This document shows positions 41,387 to 48,940 of a stretch of 50,059 nt of DNA, piece after piece. Numbering within the stretch: position 1 is the first letter of the stretch; every line of letters begins with the position of its first letter. Source of the DNA: an uncultured Clostridia bacterium (GTDB taxonomy: Bacteria > Bacillota > Clostridia > Oscillospirales > Oscillospiraceae). The notes beneath the pieces were generated by a model. That model did not search any database. It was not told where the DNA came from and worked only from the letters and a program-made list of their open reading frames with translations. The stretch is taken from positions 1-50,059 of the forward strand of contig CANAZG010000012.1 of the NCBI GenBank assembly GCA_947365965.1, in the 5' to 3' direction. A program made the translations under genes and the position numbers.

Positions 41387-42054
41387 CCGGCCACCTCCGA
41401 GAGGGTCCCGTCCACAATGGACAGCCGCCGGGGGGCCAGGGCGGCGATGCGGCTGTCATGGGTAATCATCACCAGGGCCTTGCCCAGCTCCTGATGGACC
41501 GTCTGCAAAAGGGACATCACCTCGCCGCCGCTCCGGCTGTCCAGGTTGCCGGTGGGCTCGTCGGCAAAGACTACGTCCGGTCCGGCGATGAGGGCCCGGG
41601 CAATGGCCACCCGCTGCTGCTGTCCGCCGGAGAGCTCGTGGGGCAGATGGGTCAGGCGGTCCCGGATGCCCAGCAGCTCCGCCAGATGGTTCAGATACGT
41701 CTCGTCCGGCTGTTTCCGGTCCAGCAGCAGGGGCATGATGATGTTTTCCCGGGCCGTCAGAACCGGCAGCAGGCGGAACTGCTGGAAGATAAAGCCGATG
41801 CGCCGGCGGCGGAAGGCGGACAGCTCCCGGTCCGTCAGGCCGCAGATGTCCCGGCCGTCGTAGGTGAGGCGGCCGGAGGTGGGGCGGTCCAGCCCGGAGA
41901 GGAGGTGGAGCAGGGTGCTCTTTCCGCTGCCGGATGGTCCGGCGATGGAGATGAAGTCCCCGGGGGCGATCTCCAGGGAGGCCCGGTTCAGGGCTGCCAC
42001 CTGGTTCTCCCCCTGGCCGTAGATTTTGGACAGGTCTTGCGCTTGGATGTGCAT
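41383..42054 (-). CDS. ABC transporter ATPase, MacB/LolD type
   Basis: A 223-residue ATPase with Walker [11 protein letters not shown]-loop [10 protein letters not shown], signature [15 protein letters not shown], Walker [13 protein letters not shown] and H-loop ITHD. It is the energy subunit of the FtsX-type permease. The ATG at 42054 ([13 protein letters not shown]) stands 8 bp after GGGAGG; a GTG at 42063 is in frame but abuts that site. The gene is the first after a MITE-like element that separates it from the two-component genes. Confidence 0.94.
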   Translation of the reverse strand: MHIQAQDLSKIYGQGENQVAALNRASLEIAPGDFISIAGPSGSGKSTLLHLLSGLDRPTSGRLTYDGRDICGLTDRELSAFRRRRIGFIFQQFRLLPVLTARENIIMPLLLDRKQPDETYLNHLAELLGIRDRLTHLPHELSGGQQQRVAIARALIAGPDVVFADEPTGNLDSRSGGEVMSLLQTVHQELGKALVMITHDSRIAALAPRRLSIVDGTLSEVAG

Positions 42055-42080
42055 AAAATACACCCTCCCTTCATAGTGTC

Positions 42081-42242
42081 AGAGCCTGTTTATCATCTCA
42101 ACGTGTGCGGATTGGCGAGTGGATTTTTTGCCTTGCAAGGCAAAAATCCGCAGGCATCCTGCCGGATGGCAAGGATTTTTAACGCAGTCAAGGCGGAAAA
42201 TACGCCGCCAAGGCGGGCGCGGGGAGATGTTAAACAGGCTCT
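42081..42242 (-). repeat. Second MITE-like element with 19-bp terminal inverted repeats
   Basis: Left end AGAGCCTGTTTATCATCTC (42081-42099) and right end 42224-42242 are inverted repeats with one mismatch. The 162-bp element encodes nothing and contains internal hairpins: 42121-42149 (about 11 bp around TTGCAA), 42150-42162 (GCAGG/CCTGC) and a GGCG/CGCC pair near 42190-42205. It lies between the histidine kinase and the ABC ATPase of one locus. It is unrelated in sequence to the hairpin-array repeats. Confidence 0.8.
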
Positions 42243-42277
42243 CGGGGAGAGTGTACCGCGCAAATCTCAAGAAACCC

Positions 42278-43360
42278 TCAAGGCTGGGAGAAAATTTGAA
42301 AAACCGCCACAGCCGCCGCGCCGCCCCGGTTCTCCAGGCGGAGGCTGCCGCCGTGCTTCCGGCAGAGGAGGCCGCTGGTGTACAGGCCCATGCCGAAGTG
42401 CTCTGCGTTCTCCTCCAGCTTTCCAAAGGGCTTTGGCCCGCTTTGGAGCAGCTGATCAGGAAAGCCGGGGCCGTCGTCCGCCACAGAGAGGGAGAGAAAA
42501 TCCCCCTGCCGGGTGAGGGAGATGGTCAGGGTCCTCCTGCCGAAGCGGGCCCCGTTCCCGATGAGATTTTCCGCCGCTGTCAGGAAGATCCCGTGGTCAA
42601 TCACCACCGTCCCCTGGTCCGGCGCGGAGATCTCCGCCTCCAGCCCCGGGGCCAGCAGCCGCGCCGTCTCCTCCAGCTCCGTGCGCAGAACCGCCCAGGG
42701 GACGCCGGCGGGCCGCACCGGCATCTGCTCCAGCCGCTCCACGGCGCTCATGGCCTCCACGTACCGCTCCAGCCGCAGGGTGTAGCTCTCCAGCCGGTCC
42801 AGGGTCTCCGGGGCCGCCGGGTTCTGCCGCAGGAGTCTGACGCTGCCCTTGAGAACGGTGATGGGGTTGCGCAGATCGTGGGCAAAGGCGGCGTTGAGCC
42901 GCCGCCGCTCCTCGGCCTGCCGCCACAGCGCCCTGTTGGAGCGCAGCAGCTCTCCGCGCATGGTCTCAAAGGCCGCGCAGATCTGGCCCAGCTCATCCTG
43001 GGAGACCTGGGGGATGGAGAAATCCAGATCATTGGTCTGAATGCGAGCCGTCCCCTCCGACAAAATGGAGATGGGCTTTTCCAGCTTCCAGCGGTAGAAG
43101 AGGGCCGCCGCCGCGCTCAGGCCCAGAACGGGGAAGAGCACGGCCCCCGCCATCTGCACAACATTCAGCAGGAGCAGCAACCGGCTCTGCTCGGAGGTGG
43201 GGGAGGGCAGGGGGAAAGCTCCGTCGGGGCCGATCAGGAAGCCTCCGGCGGGATATTGGGCGGCGATGGCCTCGCAGACAGTCCACAGCAGGAGGGTCAG
43301 GAGCAGGGAGAGGAGCAGACCGCAGAGGGTCAGCAGGAGGAAGGCCTTTTTCAGCCCCAT
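42278..43360 (-). CDS. Membrane sensor histidine kinase of the FtsX-ABC locus
   Basis: A 360-residue kinase with two membrane helices (about 5-30 and 75-105) and a short external loop of about 45 residues, a HAMP domain, the phospho-His in NAAFAHDLRNPITVLKGS, N-box FLTAAENLIGNGARFG and G-boxes VADDGPGFPD and GMGLYTSGLLC. The HDLRNP form replaces the usual HELRTP and is a normal variant. ATG at 43360 is chosen since it begins the typical MGLKKAFLLL signal-anchor, 5 bp after the regulator stop; GTG codons at 43378 and 43390 are in frame alternatives. Operon partner of the regulator at 43366-44034. Confidence 0.9.
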   Translation of the reverse strand: MGLKKAFLLLTLCGLLLSLLLTLLLWTVCEAIAAQYPAGGFLIGPDGAFPLPSPTSEQSRLLLLLNVVQMAGAVLFPVLGLSAAAALFYRWKLEKPISILSEGTARIQTNDLDFSIPQVSQDELGQICAAFETMRGELLRSNRALWRQAEERRRLNAAFAHDLRNPITVLKGSVRLLRQNPAAPETLDRLESYTLRLERYVEAMSAVERLEQMPVRPAGVPWAVLRTELEETARLLAPGLEAEISAPDQGTVVIDHGIFLTAAENLIGNGARFGRRTLTISLTRQGDFLSLSVADDGPGFPDQLLQSGPKPFGKLEENAEHFGMGLYTSGLLCRKHGGSLRLENRGGAAAVAVFQIFSQP

Positions 43361-43365
43361 GTTTT

Positions 43366-44034
43366 TCAGCCGTTCCACTTGTAGCCGCACCCCCAGACCG
43401 TTTCAATGCAGCTGCGGGACGTGTGGGCGGCCAGCTTGGCGCGGATCTTCCGCACGTGCTCCATCACCGTGTCGCTGCTTCCGCCGCCGTCGATGCCCCA
43501 GACCAGCTCGTAGATCCGCTCCCGGTCAAACACCTGCCCCGCATGGAGGGAGAGCAGCTCCAGAATGTCAAACTCCCGGCGCGACAGCGCCACCGCCTGA
43601 CCGCTGACGGTGACGGTCCGGGCGGAGTAGTCCACCGCGCACTCCCCGAAGAAGCGCACCGCAGCGCGGCTGTGGCGCTGCTCCCGCCTGAGGTGGGCGG
43701 CCACCCGGGCCCCCAGCTCGTCCAGATCAAAGGGCTTGACGATGTAGTCGTCCGCGCCCGCCTGAAACCCGGCGATCTGGTCCGCCGACTCAATCCGGGC
43801 CGTCAGGAACAGGATGGGGCAGGCCACGTGCTCCCGGATGGTCCGGCACACGGTCATGCCGTCCATGCCCGGCATGTTGATGTCCAGCAGGATCAGATCC
43901 GGCTGCTGTTCGGCCTGGCGGACCGCCTCCTGGCCGCTTCCGGCGGTCAGGACCTGGTACTGGGGGGAGAAATAGTCCCGCATCATGTCCACAATGCCCC
44001 GCTCATCATCCACGATCAACAATTTCTGCTTCAC
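43366..44034 (-). CDS. OmpR-family response regulator of the FtsX-ABC locus
   Basis: A 222-residue regulator with receiver (DDE 9-11, D51 in LILLDINMPG, Thr in FLTAR, Lys in IVKPFD) and winged-helix domain (VALSRREFDILELLSLHAGQ, TVMEHVRKIRAKL, VWGCGYKWNG). The start is GTG, 7 bp after GGAGG. Its promoter region carries repeat copy 3. Divergent from it lies the large propeller-SBP lipoprotein whose promoter is preceded by 10-bp-phased direct repeats, a good candidate target. Confidence 0.94.
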   Translation of the reverse strand: MKQKLLIVDDERGIVDMMRDYFSPQYQVLTAGSGQEAVRQAEQQPDLILLDINMPGMDGMTVCRTIREHVACPILFLTARIESADQIAGFQAGADDYIVKPFDLDELGARVAAHLRREQRHSRAAVRFFGECAVDYSARTVTVSGQAVALSRREFDILELLSLHAGQVFDRERIYELVWGIDGGGSSDTVMEHVRKIRAKLAAHTSRSCIETVWGCGYKWNG

Positions 44035-44080
44035 ACAGGCGCCTCCCTCTGCCGGCTCGGCCGGCGGATTTACCGCATTA

Positions 44081-44261
44081 TATCGTCAAATAACTTGAAA
44101 AACAGCGCTGCTGTTTTTCAGGCGTGCAAAGCCCGCCAGCGTGTGGAGCACGCTGTATTTGACGCTGAAATCCAAACCAAGGCCGCGAAAGCGGCCTGCC
44201 CAGGCGTTCAGCCTGGGCGCTTGAAAAGAAGCTCCGCTTCTTTTCAAGTTGTTTGATTATA
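44081..44261 (-). repeat. Hairpin-array repeat, copy 3 (MITE-like)
   Basis: A 181-bp copy in minus orientation: left end at 44261 (TATAATCAAAC), right end at 44081. The same hairpin order as copies 1 and 2 is present. With the flank the right end makes a perfect TATAAT on the minus strand (44077-44082), 43 bp before the response-regulator GTG at 44034. Confidence 0.92.
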
Positions 44262-44304
44262 GCACGTTCACAGCGCCCCTGTCCAGAGAGGCGTGTCCGC
44301 TGAA

Positions 44305-44359
44305 TGTAAGAAATCGTAAGAACAAGACAGGGTGCAATGTAAGATTTTCCTGCTATACT
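44305..44359 (+). promoter_or_regulatory. Promoter with OmpR-type direct repeats for the lipoprotein gene
   Basis: GTGCAA (44332-44337), 16 bp, TATACT (44354-44359), 48 bp before the ATG at 44408. TGTAAG (44305-44310) and CGTAAG (44315-44320) are direct repeats 10 bp apart, with a third TGTAAG at 44338-44343 inside the promoter spacer. Ten-bp-phased half-sites suit an OmpR-family regulator, possibly the one at 43366-44034. Confidence 0.6.
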
Positions 44360-44407
44360 CTCCTCCATACCGCCGGGACTGCCCGGCAATAAGGAGGAAA
44401 TTTCACC

Positions 44408-46750
44408 ATGAATCGAAAAACAGCAATCCTGTTGATTGTCCTGCTTCTGGCCCTGACAGGCTGCGGCGGAAAACCGGCGGCGCAGAGCGAGGCCCTCTCC
44501 GCGCCGGTCTACATACCTCAGAGCTTACCCTGCCCGCTGCCCCTGGAGACCATCACCGCCTGCTGCGCCATGGACGGGGCCCTCTACGCGGCGGGCACGA
44601 TGCCGGAGGAGACGGACGAGGCCGGCAGCTGGAGCTTCAGCGCCTCCGCCTCCGCCGACGGGGAGGGCAGCGTGTACACCAACGCCCCCGGGGCGGGCCG
44701 CCCCGCCCTGTTCCGCCTGGACCTGGAGACCGGAGCGGCGGAGGAGGTGGCGGGCTACGCCCCTGTTCCGGCGGCGGAGGAGGGCCGGAGCGTCATCACC
44801 GCGCTGGCTCCCGGCGGGGACGGGACCCTCTGGGTCCTGGAGGAGACCCAGGTGGACCGGGAGATGGACAGCGACATCAGCGTGGGTGGGGAGACGATCC
44901 GCTTTCACCAGAGCGAGACGGCCGCCCGCCGCTGGCGGCGGCTGGACAGCGCCGGCGGGGAGCGGGAGAGCATGGATGTGGAGGCCCTGGCCGGCCATCT
45001 GGGGGAGATCGACGGGACTCTGGCGGACCCCTCCGGCCGGCTGTGGGCGGTTGGCGGCGATACCCTCACCGTGCTGGACGGCAGCGGGCAGACCCTCTTC
45101 TCCCAGAGCGCCCAGGGCCTCACCGGCACGCTGGTGGGACTGGGCGATGGGACCGTGGGGGCGCTGACGGACGCCGGCACGGTGCGCACCGCTGACCTGG
45201 AGGCCGGCGCGTGGGGCCCGGAGATTCCTCTGCCCGGCAGCGCGGGGAGGCTGTACGCCGGGGAGGGGGAGACCCTCTTCTGCTGCGCCGCCGGGGACAG
45301 CCTCTACCGCTACGTACCCGGCAGCGGGTCAGGGGAGCGGATGCTCAGCTGGTCCGGCGCGGGATTGGACCAGAGCGCGGTCCGGGGTCTGGCCCTGCTG
45401 CCGGAGGGCCGCGCGGCGGTCCTGCTGGGAGAGCGGGGGGCCTATGAGCTGATGGCGCTGACACCGGCCAGCCAGGAGGAGCTGGCCGGCCGCACAGTGC
45501 TCACCCTGGCCACCATGGGCCTGAGCAGTGACATCCGGGCCAAGGTCCTGGACTTCAACCGCACCAGCGCCTCCTGCCGCATTGAGGTCCAGGACTACTC
45601 GGAGTTCAATGTGGGCGACGATCCGTCGGCGGGCCTGACCCGGCTGCAGACGGAGCTGGCCGCCGGCCGGATGCCCGATCTGCTGGACGTGTCCGGGGAC
45701 ATCCCCCTGCGCCAGTATGCCGCCCGTGGCCTGCTGGAGGACCTGTGGCCGTACATCGACGCGGACCCGGAGCTGAGCCGGGAGGGGCTCATGGACCGGC
45801 CCCTGGAGGCGGCCTCCATGGGCGGACGGCTCTATCAGGTGTTCTCCGGCTTCTCCATGGAGACGGCGGCGGGGGCGGTCTCCGCAGTGGGGGACCGGAT
45901 GGGCTGGACCCTGGAGGAGCTGCGGAAGGCCCTGGCCGAAATGCCGGCGGGTTGCGGTGTGCTGGGGCCCGAGGACACCAGCGCCTCCCTCTTTGAGACC
46001 CTGACCGCCCAGAGCCTGGACAAGTGGATCGACTGGGAGGCGGGCACGGCGGATTTCACAGGGGCGGACTTCCTCTCCGTGCTGGACTTCTGCGCATCTC
46101 TGCCCCGGGACGCGGGCGCGGAGGAGGCGGGCGAGGACGCCTACAGCCGGGCGGCCCGGGGGGAGCAGCTGCTCATTCCGGAGGAGGTGTCCGGCTTCTA
46201 CACCCCCCAGCTGTGCCGGGCCACCTTCGGCGGGGAGGCCGCCTTTGTGGGCTACCCCTCTGAGAACGGCTGCGGCAGCAGCTTCCGCGCCAGCGAGGGA
46301 CTGGCCATGTCCAGCGCCTGCGGCGACAAGGAGGGGGCCTGGTCCTTCCTGCGCCGCCTGCTGCTGCCCGGCGGCTGTACGGCCTTTGACCAGTTCCCCG
46401 TCAACCGGGCCGACTTTGACCAGCTGGCGGACAAGGCCATGCACCCGGAGTACGCCGTGGATGAGAACGGAGACCCCATCACCGGCGCGGACGGCAAGCC
46501 CCTCACGGTGGCCACGGCTGTGTGGATCATCAACGGCCAGGTGTTTATGATGGAGGAGGCGACCCAGGCGGACTACGACCGAGTCATGGCCCTCTACAAC
46601 CGGATCGACAAGCTGGCGGGCCGGGACGCGCGGGCGTGGGGCATTGTCCAGGAGTGCGCGGCGGACTTCTTCGGCGGCGGACGGGGTCTGGAGGAGACCG
46701 CCCAGGCCATCCAGAGCCGGATGGAGCTGTACCTGAACGAGCTGAAATAG
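44408..46750 (+). CDS. Lipoprotein: propeller-like N-terminal region fused to solute-binding domain
   Basis: A 780-residue lipoprotein with signal peptide and lipobox LALTGC (Cys19). Residues about 30-360 are repetitive short-strand modules (for example LAPGGDGTLWVLEE, LADPSGRLWAVGGDTLTVLD, LLPEGRAAVLLGERGAYEL) that look like beta-propeller blades. Residues about 365-775 resemble an extracellular solute-binding protein family 1 domain (VLTLATMGLSSDIRAKVLDF, GRMPDLLDVSGDIPLRQYAA, RGLLEDLWPYI, then a C-terminal helical part). No ABC permease is adjacent. The gene is monocistronic and divergent from a two-component/ABC locus, so it may be a sensor or a receptor that uses a distant transporter. 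AAGGAGG precedes the ATG. Confidence 0.82.
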   Translation: MNRKTAILLIVLLLALTGCGGKPAAQSEALSAPVYIPQSLPCPLPLETITACCAMDGALYAAGTMPEETDEAGSWSFSASASADGEGSVYTNAPGAGRPALFRLDLETGAAEEVAGYAPVPAAEEGRSVITALAPGGDGTLWVLEETQVDREMDSDISVGGETIRFHQSETAARRWRRLDSAGGERESMDVEALAGHLGEIDGTLADPSGRLWAVGGDTLTVLDGSGQTLFSQSAQGLTGTLVGLGDGTVGALTDAGTVRTADLEAGAWGPEIPLPGSAGRLYAGEGETLFCCAAGDSLYRYVPGSGSGERMLSWSGAGLDQSAVRGLALLPEGRAAVLLGERGAYELMALTPASQEELAGRTVLTLATMGLSSDIRAKVLDFNRTSASCRIEVQDYSEFNVGDDPSAGLTRLQTELAAGRMPDLLDVSGDIPLRQYAARGLLEDLWPYIDADPELSREGLMDRPLEAASMGGRLYQVFSGFSMETAAGAVSAVGDRMGWTLEELRKALAEMPAGCGVLGPEDTSASLFETLTAQSLDKWIDWEAGTADFTGADFLSVLDFCASLPRDAGAEEAGEDAYSRAARGEQLLIPEEVSGFYTPQLCRATFGGEAAFVGYPSENGCGSSFRASEGLAMSSACGDKEGAWSFLRRLLLPGGCTAFDQFPVNRADFDQLADKAMHPEYAVDENGDPITGADGKPLTVATAVWIINGQVFMMEEATQADYDRVMALYNRIDKLAGRDARAWGIVQECAADFFGGGRGLEETAQAIQSRMELYLNELK

Positions 46751-46815
46751 AAAGAACCGGGAAATTTATCCTCCGGCTCCGGATTTCGACAGAAGATATC
46801 CGCCGTTCATCTTAT

Positions 46816-46851
46816 AATGACTGCAAGCGAGGCGCTTGCAGTCATTTTTTT
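46816..46851 (+). terminator. Hairpin with T-run overlapping a TATAAT upstream of spoIIAA
   Basis: A perfect 14-bp stem (46816-46829 with 46833-46846), 3-base loop, then six T. It should end transcription of the lipoprotein gene. A TATAAT at 46813-46818 overlaps its left arm, so transcripts that start at that possible promoter would lack most of the stem. Confidence 0.8.
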
Positions 46852-46869
46852 GCACGAAGGAGACAAGCT

Positions 46870-47175
46870 ATGGAGATGAAGTACAAGTCGGAGAACCGGC
46901 AGCTGACCATCACCCTCACCGGCGAGCTGGACCACCACGCGGCCAAGGGGCTGATGGAGGCCATTGACCGATGCATGGAGCAGAATCTGCCGGTGAAGAC
47001 CCTGCTGGATCTGGGCGGGCTTACGTTTATGGACAGCTCCGGCATTGCGGTAGTGCTGCGGGCCAAGCGGCGCATGGAGGCCCTGGCCGGGGCGCTGGTG
47101 GTGGTGAACATCCCCCGTCAGGCGGCCCGGGTGCTGGAGACTGCCGGGCTGGATCGCTATGTGGATTTGATTTAG
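46870..47175 (+). CDS. spoIIAA: Anti-sigma F factor antagonist SpoIIAA
   Basis: A 101-residue STAS-domain protein that frees sigma F from SpoIIAB in the forespore. The ITLTGELDHHAAKGL strand-helix, LLDLGGLTFMDSSGIAVVL (the phosphorylated serine lies in the DSSG at 55-58) and the C-terminal AGLDRYVDLI match SpoIIAA better than general STAS proteins. GAAGGAGA precedes the ATG at 46870. It is first in the canonical spoIIAA-spoIIAB-sigF operon, 13 bp before spoIIAB. This fixes the organism as an endospore former. Confidence 0.95.
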   Translation: MEMKYKSENRQLTITLTGELDHHAAKGLMEAIDRCMEQNLPVKTLLDLGGLTFMDSSGIAVVLRAKRRMEALAGALVVVNIPRQAARVLETAGLDRYVDLI

Positions 47176-47188
47176 GAGGGAGAGCGCC

Positions 47189-47635
47189 ATGAAAACAAAG
47201 AGCACCAACTACATAAATCTGGAATTTCTCAGCCGCAGCGCCAACGAGGCCTTTGCCCGGGGGGCGGCGGCCTGCTTTGCCGCCCAGCTGGACCCCACCC
47301 TGGAGGAGCTGGGGGACATCAAAACTGCGGTCAGCGAGGCGGTGACCAACGCCATTGTCCACGCTTACCCGGACTCCCTGGGGAAGATCGTCATGAAGGC
47401 CCGTATCCTGGACGGGGATGTGCTGGAGATCACCATCCGGGACTGGGGCAGGGGCATCCCGGACGTGGACAAGGCCCGCCAGCCCCTGTACACCACCGGC
47501 GGGGAGGAGCGCAGCGGCATGGGCTTCACCATCATGGAGAGCTTCATGGACGCGCTGACCGTCCGCTCCGGCGAGGGGAAGGGCACCCGGGTCACCATGC
47601 GCCGGCGCATCGTGCCCCGCCGGGTAAGCAGGTGA
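47189..47635 (+). CDS. spoIIAB: Anti-sigma F factor / serine kinase SpoIIAB
   Basis: A 148-residue GHKL kinase that binds sigma F and phosphorylates SpoIIAA. The Bergerat ATP site is complete: N-box IKTAVSEAVTNAIVHAYP, G1 IRDWGRGIPD and G2 region GGEERSGMGFTIMESFMD. TAGGAGGGAG precedes the ATG. Its TGA overlaps the GTG start of sigF (G-T-G-A), which would help keep anti-sigma and sigma in balance by translational coupling. Confidence 0.96.
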   Translation: MKTKSTNYINLEFLSRSANEAFARGAAACFAAQLDPTLEELGDIKTAVSEAVTNAIVHAYPDSLGKIVMKARILDGDVLEITIRDWGRGIPDVDKARQPLYTTGGEERSGMGFTIMESFMDALTVRSGEGKGTRVTMRRRIVPRRVSR

Positions 47636-48336
47636 CCGCCGGGACCCTGGACCTGCTGGCCCTGGCCAAGGGCGGAGACGAGGCGGCCGTGGAGCGGGTC
47701 CTGGCGGAGAACAGCGGCCTCATCTGGGCGGTGGTGCGCCGGTACTACGGCAGGGGGGCGGAGCCGGAGGACCTGTACCAGCTGGGGTGCCTGGGGTTCC
47801 TCAAGGCGGTTCGGGGCTTTGACGCGGACTACGGCACCCAGTTCTCCACCTACGCCGTGCCCAAGATCGCCGGGGAGATCCGACGGTATCTGCGGGACAG
47901 CGGCAGCGTGAAGGTGGGCCGCACCCTCAAGGAGCGCTCCAGCGCCATCTACGCCGCCCGGGAGCGGCTGCGGACCCGGCTGGGCCGGGAGCCGGCGCTC
48001 TCGGAGCTCAGCGAGGCCACCGGCCTGACGGCGGAGGAGATCGCGGTGGCGGAGCTGGCCGCCGCGCCGCCGGACAGCCTCCAGCAGGAGAACGCAGACG
48101 GGCTTACCTTGGAGTCCACCCTGGCCTCCCCGGTGACGGAGGAGAGCATGGTGGAGCGCATCGCCCTGCGCGCCGCCATTGACCGGCTGCCGGACAGGGA
48201 GCGGCAGACCATCCTCCTGCGGTTCTTCAAGGGTATGACCCAGCAGCAGTGCGCCCGCATCCTGGGGGTGAGCCAGGTGCAGGTGTCGCGGCTGGAGAAG
48301 CGGGCCATTGAGAAGCTGCGCATGGATCTGGCGTAG
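47632..48336 (+). CDS. sigF: RNA polymerase sporulation sigma factor F
   Basis: A 234-residue sigma-70-family factor (SpoIIAC) for early forespore transcription. Region 2 is in GRGAEPEDLYQLGCLGFLKA and FSTYAVPKIAGEIRRYLRD, region 3 in LSELSEATGLTAEEIAV, region 4 in RQTILLRFFKGMTQQQCARI and LGVSQVQVSRLEKRAIEKL. The start is GTG inside the spoIIAB stop. Order and length identify sigF rather than the paralogous sigG, which lacks the spoIIA partners. Confidence 0.95.
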   Translation: MTAGTLDLLALAKGGDEAAVERVLAENSGLIWAVVRRYYGRGAEPEDLYQLGCLGFLKAVRGFDADYGTQFSTYAVPKIAGEIRRYLRDSGSVKVGRTLKERSSAIYAARERLRTRLGREPALSELSEATGLTAEEIAVAELAAAPPDSLQQENADGLTLESTLASPVTEESMVERIALRAAIDRLPDRERQTILLRFFKGMTQQQCARILGVSQVQVSRLEKRAIEKLRMDLA

Positions 48337-48362
48337 GGAAGAAAATCCTCCCTAGAAAAGAT

Positions 48363-48408
48363 GAACAGGCTTCCGGCAGTCTGACGCAGGACTGCCGGAA
48401 GCCTGTTC
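48363..48408. terminator. Long terminator hairpin between sigF and the acyltransferase gene
   Basis: A perfect 19-bp stem (48363-48381 with 48390-48408) and 8-base loop between convergent genes. On the minus strand ATCTTTTCT follows; on the plus strand no T-run is present, so it mainly serves the minus gene. Confidence 0.85.
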
Positions 48409-48415
48409 GCGGCCT

Positions 48416-48922
48416 CTAAAGCGTATCTTCTTTTCCCTGCTCCGCCGGAGGAGCGGGGGGCTCTCCCGCCAGAAGCACCCGGGCCGGCTGGCTGACCACG
48501 GTAGCGCCCGGGGGCACGTCGGCGCTGACCGCCGCGCCGGCCCCGATTCTGGCCCCGTCGCCGATCCGGATACCCCCCACCAGCACCGCCCCGGCCCCGA
48601 TGAGGCAGCCGTCCCCGACGGTGGGGGCCCTGCCGGCCACCTCTCCGATGGTGACGTTCTGGTAGATGCGGCAGTTGGCGCCGATGGAGGCGTACCGGGA
48701 GATATAGATCCCGTGGAGGCCGTGGGGCAGGGAGGGGACGCCGGCAATCCGTGCGCCCCTGCCGATATAGCCGCCCCGCCGGTGGGCCATGCGGTTGAGC
48801 AGAAAGGTGAGCACGTCGGAGAGTATCCCCCGTCCCGCCCGATCCCGCAGCCGGAACAGCCGCCAGTAGAGGCCCAGATGGTTGCCCAGGGAGTAGTCCA
48901 TAAGCTTTTCCCGCAGGTTCAT
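48416..48922 (-). CDS. CysE-like hexapeptide-repeat acyltransferase
   Basis: A 168-residue left-handed beta-helix protein. Hexapeptide turns run from IGRGARIAG to IGAGAAVSADVPPG, with HGIYISRYASIGANCRIYQN, the catalytic-type His in GLHGIYIS and NVTIGEVAGRAPTVGDGCLIGAGA. The DVPPGATVVSQPARVL end is typical of serine O-acetyltransferases and related sugar acetyltransferases. It lacks the long N-terminal helical domain of full CysE, so it may act on serine or on a saccharide. AAGGAG precedes the ATG; the PLP-enzyme gene ends 18 bp upstream on the same strand, suggesting sulfur amino-acid metabolism by association. Confidence 0.8.
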   Translation of the reverse strand: MNLREKLMDYSLGNHLGLYWRLFRLRDRAGRGILSDVLTFLLNRMAHRRGGYIGRGARIAGVPSLPHGLHGIYISRYASIGANCRIYQNVTIGEVAGRAPTVGDGCLIGAGAVLVGGIRIGDGARIGAGAAVSADVPPGATVVSQPARVLLAGEPPAPPAEQGKEDTL

Positions 48923-48940
48923 CCCGTGCTCCTTTCCCGA

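Noticed and set aside
39020-41494. Long open frame antisense to the FtsX-type permease
   Set aside because: Same GC-related artefact; the plus-strand product is Gly/Gln/His-rich without any family feature.
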